Shown piece after piece: positions 24,098 to 32,944 of a stretch of 64,000 nt of DNA. Source of the DNA: Streptomyces goshikiensis (GTDB taxonomy: Bacteria > Actinomycetota > Actinomycetes > Streptomycetales > Streptomycetaceae). The first letter of the stretch is position 1, and each line of letters opens with the position of its first letter. Both the position numbers and the translations under genes were made by a program. The notes beneath the pieces were generated by a model, which made no database searches, was not told the origin of the DNA, and saw nothing but the letters and a program-made list of their open reading frames with translations. Where the stretch lies: the NCBI RefSeq assembly GCF_014650555.1, contig NZ_BMVE01000009.1:124001-188000 (forward strand), in the 5' to 3' direction.

Positions 24098-25114
24098 TTA
24101 CGGCGTGGCGGGGGAACCGGGGTGCGCGCCGGTCAGCTCGGCGATGGCGTCGCAGGCGAGGTGGCGGGCGAGCGGGAGCTTGTACGCGTTGTCGCGCAGC
24201 GGCCTCGCCCGCGCGAGTTCGGCGTCGACGGCATCGCGGACGGCGCCCGGGTCCGGTACGGCGCCGGTCAGCCGGGCCTCGGCGGCGGCCGCGCGCCAGG
24301 GCCGGTGGGCGAGGCCGCCGAAGGCGAGGGCGATCCGGCGCACGCGGCCGTCGCCGGGGTCGAGGTCGAGGACGACGGCGACCGAAGCCAGGGCGAAGGC
24401 GTACGAGGCGCGTTCGCGCGCCTTGCGGTAGAGGGAGACGGCGCCGGGCGCGGGCGCGGGCAGGAGCACCGCCGTGACGATCTCCCCGGGGCGGATGACG
24501 GTGTCGTCCTCGGGCCGGTCCCCCGGCAGCCGGTGGAACTCGGCGGCCGCGACCCTGCGGGTGGTGCCCGCCCCGCCGTACAGCTCGACTTCGGCGTCCA
24601 GCGCGGCGAGGGCCACGGCCATGTCGGAGGGGTGCGTGGCGATGCAGTGCTCGGAGTGCCCGAGCACGGCGTGGTCGCGGTGGAGGCCGTCGCGGGCCCC
24701 GCAGCCGCTGCCGGGCTCGCGCTTGTTGCAGGGTGTGGACAGGTCCTGGAAATAGCCGCACCGGGTGCGCTGGAGCAGGTTGCCACCGGTGGTGGCGACG
24801 TTGCGCAGCTGGCCGGAGGCGCCGGCGAGCAGCGCCCGGCTGAGGAGCGGGTAGCGGCTGCGCACCAGCGGATGGGCGGCCAGGTCGCTGTTGCGGACCG
24901 TGGCGCCGACGCGCAGACCGCCGTCGGGGAGTTCGCGGATCTCCGCCAGTGGGAGGCGGGAGACGTCGATGAGGGCGCCGGGTGTCTCGACGCCCAGCTT
25001 CATCAGGTCCACGAGGTTGGTGCCGCCGCCGAGATAGCGGGAGCCGGGGTGGGCGGCGTAGGCATCGGCCGCCTCCTGGAGGCTCGTGGCGCGTACGTAG
25101 GCGAAGGGCCTCAC
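24098..25114 (-). CDS. Xanthine dehydrogenase-family FAD-binding subunit
   Basis: GTG 25114, with GGAGGT upstream and a GTGA overlap with the preceding gene, gives 338 residues. FAD-binding motifs are clear: YLGGGTNLVDLMKLGVE, GQLRNVATTGGNLLQRTRC, and an insertion with several cysteines (GYFQDLSTPCNKREPGSGCGA, HSEHCIATHPSD) as in the YagS/4-hydroxybenzoyl-CoA reductase group, where the insert can hold a 4Fe-4S cluster. It passes electrons from the Mo and Fe-S subunits to an acceptor. Confidence 0.9.
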   Translation of the reverse strand: MRPFAYVRATSLQEAADAYAAHPGSRYLGGGTNLVDLMKLGVETPGALIDVSRLPLAEIRELPDGGLRVGATVRNSDLAAHPLVRSRYPLLSRALLAGASGQLRNVATTGGNLLQRTRCGYFQDLSTPCNKREPGSGCGARDGLHRDHAVLGHSEHCIATHPSDMAVALAALDAEVELYGGAGTTRRVAAAEFHRLPGDRPEDDTVIRPGEIVTAVLLPAPAPGAVSLYRKARERASYAFALASVAVVLDLDPGDGRVRRIALAFGGLAHRPWRAAAAEARLTGAVPDPGAVRDAVDAELARARPLRDNAYKLPLARHLACDAIAELTGAHPGSPATP

Positions 25115-25767
25115 GGGGTCACCTCCGCACCGGCCGCGGTGGCCGCGGCGTCGGCTCCCGCGTCGGTGACGGCTCGTACGATCGCGGGATAGGCGCCGCA
25201 GCGGCAGAGGTTCCCGCTGAGCCGTTCCCTGACCTCCTCGGCGCTCAGCGCGGCGGGGCCGGGCACCGCCAGGGCCGCGGCGGCGGTGGCGTGGGAGGGG
25301 TGGCCGGCGGCGGCTTCGCGGAGCGCGCCGACCGCGGAACAGAGCTGGCCGGGCGTGCAGTAGCCGCACTGGAAGGCGTCGTGCTCCATGAAGGCGCGCT
25401 GGAGCGGGTGGAGGGTGTCGTCGGGGCCGGCCAGGCCCTCGACGGTGGTGATCTCGCAGCCGTGGAGGGCCACGGCGAGGAGCAGGCAGCTGTTGGCGCG
25501 CCGGCCCTCCACCAGGACGGTGCAGGCACCGCACTGCCCGTGGTCGCACCCCTTCTTGGCGCCGGTCAGGTCCAGGTGCTCGCGCAGGGTGTCGAGGAGC
25601 GTGACCCGGTGGTCCAGGTCGAGTTCGTGGTGGACACCGTTGACGCGCAGGGCCACGCGGGAGCGGACGGCCGTGGCGGGCGCGCCGTCCGGCGTGCGCG
25701 GCGCCGGGCCGGGAGCGCCGTCGGGTACGGGCCCGTGGGCGGGCGGGTCGGTTGCGTGGGGCACCAC
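25111..25767 (-). CDS. 2Fe-2S subunit of xanthine dehydrogenase-family oxidoreductase
   Basis: The 218-residue protein has the plant-type ferredoxin cluster CDHGQCGAC with a downstream C (SCLLLAV), and the second helical-domain cluster CGYCTPG / CRCGAY. The first 35 residues are a proline/alanine-rich extension without a TAT twin-arginine signal, so the complex is probably cytoplasmic. GTG 25767 follows AAGGGAG. It is the first gene of the operon and overlaps the FAD subunit gene by 4 bp. Confidence 0.9.
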   Translation of the reverse strand: MVPHATDPPAHGPVPDGAPGPAPRTPDGAPATAVRSRVALRVNGVHHELDLDHRVTLLDTLREHLDLTGAKKGCDHGQCGACTVLVEGRRANSCLLLAVALHGCEITTVEGLAGPDDTLHPLQRAFMEHDAFQCGYCTPGQLCSAVGALREAAAGHPSHATAAAALAVPGPAALSAEEVRERLSGNLCRCGAYPAIVRAVTDAGADAAATAAGAEVTP

Positions 25768-25944
25768 GAGCTCCCTTGACGTCCGTTCGGGGATGGGGAA
25801 TCCCTTCGACTGCCCAGCGTGGCCCCTCGCGGGCCCGAGCGCGCCGCACGCCTCCGCCGTCCTCCCCCGAACGGCCCACGGCAGGCCCGGGAGAAGCCGC
25901 GGCGGGCGCGGGCGGCCGTGTTCCGGGACCGCCCGAGGATCCCG

Positions 25945-26550
25945 TCAGGGCCGCAGACCGGCCCGCCTGAGGGTGATCTCGGACAGGGCGGCGATGACCT
26001 GCCGGTCGCCGCGGCGCCAGGCGTCCGCGAGGCCGCCCTGAGGGGCGGGGATCGTGGAGAGCTCGCCCGGCGGTCCGGTCAGGGCGCGCAGGGCGAGCAG
26101 ATCGGCGCCTCCGGGTGCGTCGAGAAGGCGCCGGACGGTGGCGCTGCGACGGATCCAGCGCAGGCGCAGGGGGAGCCACAGCAGCAGTACGAAGACCACG
26201 GGGACGACGATGAGCGCGAGCGTGACCAGGGTGGCCAACTGGCTGACGGCGTCCTGAAGCGACTGGCCGGCGTCGGCGATCCCGGTGCCGGCGTCGGCAG
26301 CGGACTGGAACGGCTTCTCCAGCAGGTCGCCGACGAGCGGCACCTTCGAGGCCGTGGCACCGGCGTCGTCGAGGGCGCTCGCGAGGCCCTCGCCGGAGCT
26401 CTCCACCTTGCGTCCCGGCTCGGCCAGCATCATGATCGCGCCGTGGACGGCCAGGGCGAACCGGACCGCGACGGCGATCAGGACCACGGCGATCAGGTCC
26501 GCGAGGATCTGGCGGGTCCGCCGTGCTGGGGTCTGGGCGTACAGAAGCAT
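25945..26550 (-). CDS. Membrane protein with two helices, unknown function
   Basis: The 201-residue protein has a first membrane helix (residues about 14-40), a loop of about 60 residues that is likely extracytoplasmic and Gly/Ala/Asp-rich (GKRV..SGEGLASALDDAG), then a second helix (about 108-130) followed by a basic cytoplasmic tail (RLRWIRRSATVRRLLD). It resembles small hypothetical proteins widespread in Streptomyces. ATG 26550 has only a weak ribosome-binding site. Confidence 0.7.
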   Translation of the reverse strand: MLLYAQTPARRTRQILADLIAVVLIAVAVRFALAVHGAIMMLAEPGRKVESSGEGLASALDDAGATASKVPLVGDLLEKPFQSAADAGTGIADAGQSLQDAVSQLATLVTLALIVVPVVFVLLLWLPLRLRWIRRSATVRRLLDAPGGADLLALRALTGPPGELSTIPAPQGGLADAWRRGDRQVIAALSEITLRRAGLRP

Positions 26551-27010
26551 CGGCCGCTCCCATTCCGGTCATGGCGTCGAGGAGCACCGGCCCCGCCCCG
26601 GACGTCTGAGGCAACGGATGAGGCGGCCCACCACGCCCGCCACCACCTGCGCACACCGTGACCCGGGAAACCGCCGGAGCGGCTCATTACGCCGATGCGC
26701 GGCATGTCGGCAGCCGAGGGGCGCCCACGCGCCGGGGGGGCGGCCACATGCCGGGGGGCGCTCGAAGCCGTCCCTCCGCCGCACTTCACGCCCGGCCGAA
26801 TGCTCCCGGACCCCGGACCCGCATCATCGTTTCTTCCCTTTCACCCCTGTGACCTGCACGGAAAGGGCGCCGGGGCCGAAGAGTGACGTGGTGTGGATTC
26901 GCTGGCAGCGGGATCCGAGCCTCGCGATCATGGGTCCGCTTTCGCTCTGAAAGCGGCGGTCTCACGGGTGGCGCAGCCCGGCCGCACCACGAAACGGAGG
27001 AGCTGGATCC
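26551..27010. other. Intergenic region without a supported gene
   Basis: This 460-bp stretch between the membrane protein (minus) and hydrolase (plus) genes holds the promoters of both. No convincing coding frame, RNA or long palindrome was seen. GGAGGAG directly before 27011 is the hydrolase ribosome-binding site. Confidence 0.5.
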
Positions 27011-28261
27011 ATGTCCATGCCTGTTGTGAGCATCTGGGACAACGCCATGCCGGGCGCTCAGCCCGCGCACCCGAAGACCTCCGCGTGGGACGCCACGTGG
27101 CCCCTCCGAGGGGGGAACGCCTGGGTGTTCTACAGCACGCAGGGCCAGACCCGGGTCAGGAAGCCGGTGATCCTCTCCGACGGCTTCTCCGCCGGGAAGA
27201 GCGACCCCGACGCGCTGTGGAACGCCCTGGAGAACGGCGAGTACCCCTTCGTCACCAAGCTGCGCGAGGCCGGCTTCGACCTGGTCCTCCTCGGCTTCGA
27301 CGAGCGTTCCGCGTCCATCCTCGACAACGCCGCCGTGGCGATCCAGTGCATCGAGAAGGCGATCGACGACCGCGAAGGGACCGCCAGGCTGACGGTCGGC
27401 GGCTTCAGCATGGGCGGGCTGGTCACGCGCTACGCGCTCGCCAAGATGCAGCACGACGGTGACGACCCCGAGACCTCGACCTACCTCTCCTACGACACCC
27501 CTCACCGCGGCGCCTGGCTGCCCATCTCGGTACAGGCGTTCGCGCACTGGGTGAAGGACAACTGGGGCTCGATCCCGGGGTTCGGTGAACTCCTCGGCAG
27601 CTTCTCCGTACTGGTCAACAGCCCGGCCGCCCGGGAACTGCTGCGCTGGCACATCGGTGCCGTCGGCGACGAGGCGCGCGAGGACCAGGCCCGCATCGAC
27701 TTCCTCGCCGAACTCGAACGGGTCGGCGGCTGGCCCGAGGGCGTACGCCGGCTCGGTGTCGGAAACGGGGCGGGCACCGGCGCGGGAAACAACATCCCGG
27801 CCGGCGTGACGGCGATGCGCACCACCGGTCAGGAGCTGACGGGCACCTACCTGGACACGCAGAACACGGGGGAGCAGGTCGTCGCCGTACTGAAGAAGAC
27901 CGGAGACCCCGAGATCCGGATCACCACCAGCGGCCTGCCCGACATCGACGGCGCTCCCGGCGGCCTGTTCCCCGAAGCCCACAACCTCCCGGGCCACCCC
28001 GGCAACTTCGGAACCGCCGCCTTCCTGGCCGGGCTCCTCGAAGGCCAGCCGGCCGAACTCACGTACAACACCAGCACGTTCGTCCCGAGCGTCAGCGCGG
28101 TGGCGGCCGGCGACATCGACGACCACGACACGCTCTACAGCAAGATCGACCCCGCCGACAGCGAGCTCGACGCCTTCATGTGCGCCAGTGACAACGAGGG
28201 ACACACGCTGATGACCCCGGAACTCGGCGAGTGGATCCTGACCAGGCTCCAGGGCGAATAA
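27011..28261 (+). CDS. Alpha/beta-hydrolase-like protein (lipase/acyltransferase-type)
   Basis: The 416-residue protein has the nucleophile elbow GFSMGG (VGGFSMGGLVTRYALAKM), preceded by FDLVLLGFDERSASI and followed by YLSYDTPHRGAWLP, as in PGAP1/lipase-like serine hydrolases that act on acyl groups. A late ASDNEGHTLM may provide the catalytic His. There is no signal peptide, unusual for such a lipase-like enzyme. It stands alone with a strong terminator behind it. The substrate is unknown. Confidence 0.75.
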   Translation: MSMPVVSIWDNAMPGAQPAHPKTSAWDATWPLRGGNAWVFYSTQGQTRVRKPVILSDGFSAGKSDPDALWNALENGEYPFVTKLREAGFDLVLLGFDERSASILDNAAVAIQCIEKAIDDREGTARLTVGGFSMGGLVTRYALAKMQHDGDDPETSTYLSYDTPHRGAWLPISVQAFAHWVKDNWGSIPGFGELLGSFSVLVNSPAARELLRWHIGAVGDEAREDQARIDFLAELERVGGWPEGVRRLGVGNGAGTGAGNNIPAGVTAMRTTGQELTGTYLDTQNTGEQVVAVLKKTGDPEIRITTSGLPDIDGAPGGLFPEAHNLPGHPGNFGTAAFLAGLLEGQPAELTYNTSTFVPSVSAVAAGDIDDHDTLYSKIDPADSELDAFMCASDNEGHTLMTPELGEWILTRLQGE

Positions 28262-28294
28262 CCCGCCACCGCGAAGACGCCGTCCCTCGGCACA

Positions 28295-28330
28295 CCGGGG
28301 CCGGGACCGCAGCAGCGGTCCCGGCCCCGG
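28295..28330. terminator. Bidirectional hairpin terminator
   Basis: Perfect 16-bp arms (CCGGGGCCGGGACCGC and its complement) with a 4-base loop lie between the convergent hydrolase and CsbD genes. Confidence 0.8.
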
Positions 28331-28349
28331 TCGCGTGCGGGCATGAGGG

Positions 28350-28523
28350 TCAGTGCCTGAAGGCGTCCTTGACCTTCTCCTTGGCCTCGCGGGCATCGCC
28401 CTTCGCCTGCTCGGCGCGGCCCTCGGCGGTCAGCCGCTCGTTGCCGGTCAGGCGGCCAGCGGTCTCCTTGAGCTTGCCCTTGGCCTGCTCGCCCTTCGCC
28501 TCGGCCTTCTGCTCACCAGACAC
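28350..28523 (-). CDS. CsbD-family stress protein
   Basis: GTG 28523 with GAGGGAG upstream gives 57 residues: VSGEQKAEAKGEQAKGKLKE at the start, then TAGRLTGNERLTAEGRAEQAKGDAREAKEKVK. This charged helical repeat is the CsbD signature. Family members are abundant under general (sigmaB-type) stress. The biochemical role is unknown. Confidence 0.88.
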   Translation of the reverse strand: MSGEQKAEAKGEQAKGKLKETAGRLTGNERLTAEGRAEQAKGDAREAKEKVKDAFRH

Positions 28524-28674
28524 AGCTGATCACTCCCTCTTCGGTGGAAAAGCCTTACGCAGCCCCGTATGACCGCAGGACGCCTCCCCAAACAGCCGGG
28601 TCGCAACCGTCTTCGAGTACGTTCTCGTCAAGCGGGGCCGTTGCCGGCGGTCCGGGGGAGGGCAGACGGGCGGG

Positions 28675-28938
28675 ATGAGCACGATGGATGAGCGGGTGTA
28701 CTGCGGTGACGAGGGCCACTTGGTGCGGCCGACCCCGGGGCGGGTGTACGTGAGGCTGGCGGGCGGTCCGCTGGACGGCCAGCTCCTCGACATCACCAAC
28801 CTGCCCGACCAGGAGCGGACGGACGGCGTGCTCCTGGCGACCGACCGGGGCCTGTTCGGGGTCGGAGGGCGCGCGCTGTACAGCCCCTCCGGAACCGACC
28901 CCGACCACACCTTCGACTGGGACGGCGACACACCCTGA
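28675..28938 (+). CDS. Hypothetical protein
   Basis: The 87-residue protein has two beta-rich segments (GRVYVRLAGGPLDGQLLDITNL and DGVLLATDRGLFGVGGRALYSP) and an acidic end. No family is recognised with certainty. It resembles small 'GGPLDG' proteins of actinobacteria. Start ATG 28675, with 28684 as an alternative. Confidence 0.6.
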   Translation: MSTMDERVYCGDEGHLVRPTPGRVYVRLAGGPLDGQLLDITNLPDQERTDGVLLATDRGLFGVGGRALYSPSGTDPDHTFDWDGDTP

Positions 28939-29024
28939 CACTCCCTGGCCCCGGCGGCCCCACGGAACGGCAGGCAGAGCGGCCTGCCGGGGATGAGAGC
29001 GGTGACGCCGGGCAAGAGGGCTTC

Positions 29025-29930
29025 GTGGCATCGAACACTCTCCGCACGCACCGGAGCACCCCCGGGAACCGCGCCGTCGAGCTCGTCGGACGGGGGCGCT
29101 CAGCCCTGCGCGGCACGGCCGTGCGCCTCTGGAACGACAACATCGCCGACTACGCGGCAGCTCTCACCTACTACGCGGTGCTGGCGTTGGTACCCGCCCT
29201 GCTCGTCTCGGTCTCCCTGGTGGGACTGGCCGGGGCCGGCACCCGCGAACGCCTGATCCTCGACCTCACCTCCTACGCGCCTCCCCAGTCGGCGCAGGTG
29301 CTCCGCGAGGCCTTGGACGGCCTCACCTCGAATCCGTCCTCCCTGTGGGTGCTGCTCGTCAGCGGCGTCCTGAGCGCCCTGTGGTCGGCCTCCAGCTACC
29401 TGGCGGTCTTCCGCCGCGCCCTGCACACGATGCACCGGCTGCCCGACACGAGGCCGCCCCTGCGCGCGGCGCACATCCTCGTCCTCACCGCCGGTGTGCT
29501 GCTGGCCCTGCTCGTCGCGGGCACCGCGAGCCTCGTCGCGACCGGCCCCGTGGCCCGACGACTCGCGGCGGCCGCAGGGCACTCGGGTACGGAGGCCATG
29601 GCCCTCCTGCGGTGGCCGGTGCTCCTGGTGATCGTCACGGCTCTGATCCTGATCCTCTACCGGACGGGGCCCGCCGAGGCCCGCGGAGTCCGCCGCGGGT
29701 TCCCGGGCGGCGCCCTGGCGGCGTGCCTGTGGCTCGGCGCTTCGGCGCTCTTCACCCTCTACACGCAGTTCGGCACCTACAGCCGTCTCTACGGTTCGCT
29801 GGCGGGGGTCGTCGTCTTCCTCGTGTGGCTGTGGTTCACCAACCTGGCACTGCTCGCCGGCGCACAGTTCAACGCGGTGCGCGCGGGGAGCGGCGCCGCG
29901 CCCGCCGAGCGCGTCCGGGAGATCGCGTAG
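29025..29930 (+). CDS. YihY/BrkB-family membrane protein
   Basis: The 301-residue protein has the YihY layout: the early AALTYYAVLALVPALLVSVSLVG segment, LWSASSYLAVFRRALHTMHRL, then a series of membrane helices (about six in total) ending with YSRLYGSLAGVVVFLVWLWFTNLALLAGAQFNAV. Family members are inner-membrane proteins of uncertain role, once annotated as ribonuclease BN. GTG 29025 is the start. Confidence 0.87.
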   Translation: MASNTLRTHRSTPGNRAVELVGRGRSALRGTAVRLWNDNIADYAAALTYYAVLALVPALLVSVSLVGLAGAGTRERLILDLTSYAPPQSAQVLREALDGLTSNPSSLWVLLVSGVLSALWSASSYLAVFRRALHTMHRLPDTRPPLRAAHILVLTAGVLLALLVAGTASLVATGPVARRLAAAAGHSGTEAMALLRWPVLLVIVTALILILYRTGPAEARGVRRGFPGGALAACLWLGASALFTLYTQFGTYSRLYGSLAGVVVFLVWLWFTNLALLAGAQFNAVRAGSGAAPAERVREIA

Positions 29931-29957
29931 GCCGGGTCGCGGTGTCGCCGCCGGGGC

Positions 29958-30329
29958 TCAGGCGGGGACGAAGACGTCCGCCTGGGCCCCGTCGAGGATG
30001 AAGCCGTTGTCGAAGCGGACCCGTACGCTCACGCGTGGCGCCCGTTCCTGGAAGGCGGTCCAGGCGGGTTCCAGGGAGCCGACCTTCTCTTCGAGCTGCC
30101 TCCTGCTCTCCGGGGGCATCTCGCCCCCGAAGGCGTCGAGCAGCGACTTGAGCCGCTCGTACTCGCGTACGTCGTCGCTCTCGTCCTGGTGGTCGACCAC
30201 CTGCTCGACGGTCCCGCCGGTGCCCGCGGCCAGGGACAGGAACCCGACGAGGACCCCCGACACCTCGACCGAATCCGTCAGCCGGGTGTCCGCCGCCAGC
30301 ACCACCCGCTGGCCTGCCCTCAGAGTCAT
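29958..30329 (-). CDS. Hypothetical protein
   Basis: ATG 30329 gives 123 residues. The first half is beta-rich (QRVVLAADTRLTDSVEVSGVLVGFLSL), then an acidic helical segment (DESDDVREYERLKSLLDAFGGEMPPESRRQLEEKV), then two strands. No family is recognised. Convergent with the YihY gene, with only 27 bp between stops. Confidence 0.6.
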   Translation of the reverse strand: MTLRAGQRVVLAADTRLTDSVEVSGVLVGFLSLAAGTGGTVEQVVDHQDESDDVREYERLKSLLDAFGGEMPPESRRQLEEKVGSLEPAWTAFQERAPRVSVRVRFDNGFILDGAQADVFVPA

Positions 30330-30445
30330 CGACGCCCCATCTCCCCTACGTGTTGTCCACCGGCCGCGGCCCGCCGTGGAGCGGGCACCCGCCGAGGCTA
30401 CCCCGCAAGGAGCACAGCAGGTCGGGACGGCTGCGGGCCCCCGTG

Positions 30446-30688
30446 TCAGGGGTAGCCGCAGCTGCTGGCGCCGCCGGGGCACGTGACGTTGCCGTTGGAC
30501 TTCAAGCCCACGACCATCAGCACCAGGATGATGAGTGCCAGGAGGATCAGGGGAACGTTCTCGGAGGCCCAACTACCCCCCTTGTGCTCAGGAATCGGCC
30601 TCGGGGCGCTGTTGTCCCGGGCTGGAGGGAGGTCTTCGCTCTCGCCGCTGGGGGCATCTCCCGGGCCGACCTGATCGTCTGCCGCCAT
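30446..30688 (-). CDS. Small single-pass membrane protein
   Basis: The 80-residue protein has an acidic, proline-rich first half, one hydrophobic helix (VPLILLALIILVLMVVG, about residues 45-62) and a short tail with two cysteines (TCPGGASSCGYP). The topology suggests the tail faces outside and could form a disulfide. Start ATG 30688. The function is unknown. Confidence 0.6.
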   Translation of the reverse strand: MAADDQVGPGDAPSGESEDLPPARDNSAPRPIPEHKGGSWASENVPLILLALIILVLMVVGLKSNGNVTCPGGASSCGYP

Positions 30689-30834
30689 CGCGCCGCCGCC
30701 CCTCGCCGCAGTTCATCCCGTCTCATGACACGGCATCGGGTGACACCCGTCAAGAAGGCGGTGGTCGGGACTTCGACGAAGATGTTGTCTCCTTGGAGGG
30801 GTGAACAACGCTATTTCACACGTCTCACAGATCA

Positions 30835-30870
30835 CCTGGGTAGAGTCCGCATCCCACACCTCTACCCAGG
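30835..30870 (+). promoter_or_regulatory. Stem-loop abutting the ribosome-binding site of the histone-like gene
   Basis: Perfect 11-bp arms CCTGGGTAGAG (30835-30845) and CTCTACCCAGG (30860-30870) flank a 14-base loop. The 3' arm ends in the AGG of the AGGAG site 8 bases before the ATG, so it may act on translation as RNA or as a protein operator. Confidence 0.6.
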
Positions 30871-30877
30871 AGCCCTC

Positions 30878-31633
30878 ATGCCCCCGCAGGAGACCACCAC
30901 CCTCAAGTCCCAGTACGCCGACAAGGTCACGGCCGACCTCGAACTGAACACGGCTGAGCAGGAACGTATCCGCGAAGAGATCGCATCACTGCAGGAGCGC
31001 CTGACCGGCCTGGAGCAGGACCACGAACTCCTGATCGGGATGCGCACCGCCCTCGGCGACACCCTGGCCGTGGTGCCCGGCCCGCGCGCCGACAAGAAGA
31101 CCCCGACGTCCGCGGGCGCCAAGGGGAGGAAGACGGCGGCGAGTGCCACGAGCACCACCGCGGCGAAGAAGGCGCCCAACAAGGCGTCAGCCAACAAGCC
31201 GGCCGCGAAGAAGGCGACCGCCAAGAAGGCCACTCCCGCGAAGGCCACTCCCGCGAAGGCCACCCCTGCGAAGGCCACTCCCGCGAAGGCGATCCCCGCG
31301 AAGGCCACGGCGGAGAAGGCCGACACCTCCGGAGAGACGCGGGCTCCGCTGACCGGGCTGATCCACCAACACCTCAGCGCCCAGAAGGAGCCCAAGACGG
31401 CAGGCGAGATCACCCAGGCCCTGGCCGCCGCGCACCCGGAGCGGCTCCTGAACGGCAACCTGGTGCGCACCACCACGGAGCGTCTGGTGGCCCGCGCACT
31501 GGTGGAGCGTTCCAAGCAGGGCTCCACCGTCTACTACACGGCCGTCCAGGCCAAGGGCACGGCGGACGAGACCCCGGCCGGCACCGAGGTGCCGGCCCAG
31601 ACCGAGAAGGCACCGGCCGTCGCCACCGCCTGA
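30878..31633 (+). CDS. Histone-like Lys/Ala-rich regulatory protein with coiled-coil N-terminus and winged-helix-like C-terminus
   Basis: The 251-residue protein has three parts. Residues about 18-55 are a coiled coil (ELNTAEQERIREEIASLQER). Residues about 70-150 are a disordered AAKKA/TPAKA-rich linker resembling histone H1 tails. The last 100 residues (LIHQHLSAQKEPKTAGEITQALAAAHPERLLNGNLVRTTTERLVARALVERSKQGSTVYY) look like a winged helix. Such proteins probably bind DNA and bridge it. The linker contains six 15-bp tandem repeats. Confidence 0.7.
   Translation: MPPQETTTLKSQYADKVTADLELNTAEQERIREEIASLQERLTGLEQDHELLIGMRTALGDTLAVVPGPRADKKTPTSAGAKGRKTAASATSTTAAKKAPNKASANKPAAKKATAKKATPAKATPAKATPAKATPAKAIPAKATAEKADTSGETRAPLTGLIHQHLSAQKEPKTAGEITQALAAAHPERLLNGNLVRTTTERLVARALVERSKQGSTVYYTAVQAKGTADETPAGTEVPAQTEKAPAVATA
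31226..31315 (+). repeat. Six 15-bp tandem repeats encoding KATPA units
   Basis: AAGGCCACTCCCGCG occurs exactly three times and in three diverged copies in direct succession inside the histone-like gene. Copy number is likely to vary between strains by slippage. Confidence 0.85.
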
Positions 31634-31849
31634 CCGCCCCCCCAACTGCCGTACACGGCGGACGGAGGGACGGAAGGGACGGAAGGGACCGAACGAACAA
31701 AGAGACGAGCCCTTTCGCGTGGTGCTCCACGCGTCCACCCTGGCCGGAAGCGGTCCAGGGTGGACGTCCTCGTGGTGCCGGAACACGAGCACGGGTTCCC
31801 CGGCGGTCAGCGCGGGACGCCGACGCGGCCGAGCCGACCGGGGGGCATC

Positions 31850-32944
31850 ATGATCCACATGACTTCAGCCCCGTCCTCCACCCCCACCGAGGCCGCCTCC
31901 CGCGCCGCTGCCTCTCCCTCCGCACGCGTCTTCCCGCCCACCGGCCGCCGCGTGCTCGTCAGCGGTGCCTCGCGCGGGCTCGGCCGCGCGCTCGCCCAGG
32001 CGTTCGCCGCCAACGGCGACGTGGTGGCCGTCCACTTCGGCTCGCGGCGCGAGGAGGCGGAGGAAACCCTCGGTTCCCTCGCCGGTACGGGGCACGTGCT
32101 CGCCGGAGGCGATCTGTCCTCCCCGGAGGGCGCGCACGCCGTCGCCGAGGCGGCGGCCGGGGGACTCGGCGGGCTGGACGTGCTCGTCAACAACGCCGCG
32201 GTGAACCTCCCGCACCCGCTCGCCACCACCTCGTACGAGGACTGGGCGACCGCCTGGCAGGGTCACGTGGCCGTCAACCTCCTCGCGACGGCGAACCTCA
32301 GCCACCTCGCGGCCAGCCGGATGATCGAGCAGGGCGGCGGTGGCCGGATCGTCAACGTCGGCTCGCGCGGAGCCTTCCGGGGCGAGCCCGACCACCCGGC
32401 GTACGGGGCGACGAAGGCGGCGGTGCACGCGCTGGGCCAGTCGCTCGCCGTACACCTCGCCCCCCACGGAATCGGCGTCGCCTCCGTCGCACCCGGGTTC
32501 TTCGAGACCGAGCGGGTCGCGCACCGGCTGAGCGGGGCGCAGGGCGAGGCGATCCGCGCCCAGAGCCCCTTCGGGCGGGTGGCGTCGGCGGACGAGATCG
32601 CGGCGGCCGTGCTGTGGCTGGCCTCACCCGCGGCCGAATGGGCCTCGGGAACGGTGTTCTGGACCTCAACGGAGCCTCGTACCTGCGTACGTGAAGCAGC
32701 CGACGGGGCCCAGCCGCGCCGACGCGCGGGTCACACGGCGGCGGTGGCAGCCCCCGGGGCCGTCCGCTTGAGCAGCAGCTCCTCGGCCCGGGCGCGTTGC
32801 AGCGCGGTCAGCTTCCGCACGAACACGACGGCGAGCACGGCGGCCACGACGGCGGTCAGGTCCACCGCCGCGTTGAAGGCGCAGGTGTCGCGGATCTCCT
32901 CGGGTGTCTCGGCGCGCACGTACTGCGCCGAGCCGAAGCGGTAG
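31850..32944 (+). CDS. SDR-family oxidoreductase, C-terminus probably frameshifted
   Basis: The SDR fold is plain: NAD(P) motif VSGASRGLGRALAQAF, NNAAV, the SRGAF catalytic serine region, and YGATK (Y-x3-K). Near 32655 the reading frame leaves the family end: one frame over, the sequence gives the usual LDLNGASYLRT and a stop at 32694. In the actual frame the protein runs on for about 80 residues antisense to the next gene, which is not credible coding. A one-base loss or two-base gain (or a sequencing error) is the likely cause. Start ATG 31850; ATG 31859 is also possible. Dehydrogenase substrate unknown. Confidence 0.7.
   Translation: MIHMTSAPSSTPTEAASRAAASPSARVFPPTGRRVLVSGASRGLGRALAQAFAANGDVVAVHFGSRREEAEETLGSLAGTGHVLAGGDLSSPEGAHAVAEAAAGGLGGLDVLVNNAAVNLPHPLATTSYEDWATAWQGHVAVNLLATANLSHLAASRMIEQGGGGRIVNVGSRGAFRGEPDHPAYGATKAAVHALGQSLAVHLAPHGIGVASVAPGFFETERVAHRLSGAQGEAIRAQSPFGRVASADEIAAAVLWLASPAAEWASGTVFWTSTEPRTCVREAADGAQPRRRAGHTAAVAAPGAVRLSSSSSARARCSAVSFRTNTTASTAATTAVRSTAALKAQVSRISSGVSARTYCAEPKR

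Noticed and set aside
24098..26656. 852-codon minus frame extending the FAD subunit upstream
   Set aside because: The true start is GTG 25114 with GGAGGT and an overlap with the 2Fe-2S gene. The extension is antisense or out of frame to that gene.
28525..28660. sigmaB-type promoter before the CsbD gene
   Set aside because: No convincing GTTT-N14-16-GGGTA pattern could be found by eye.
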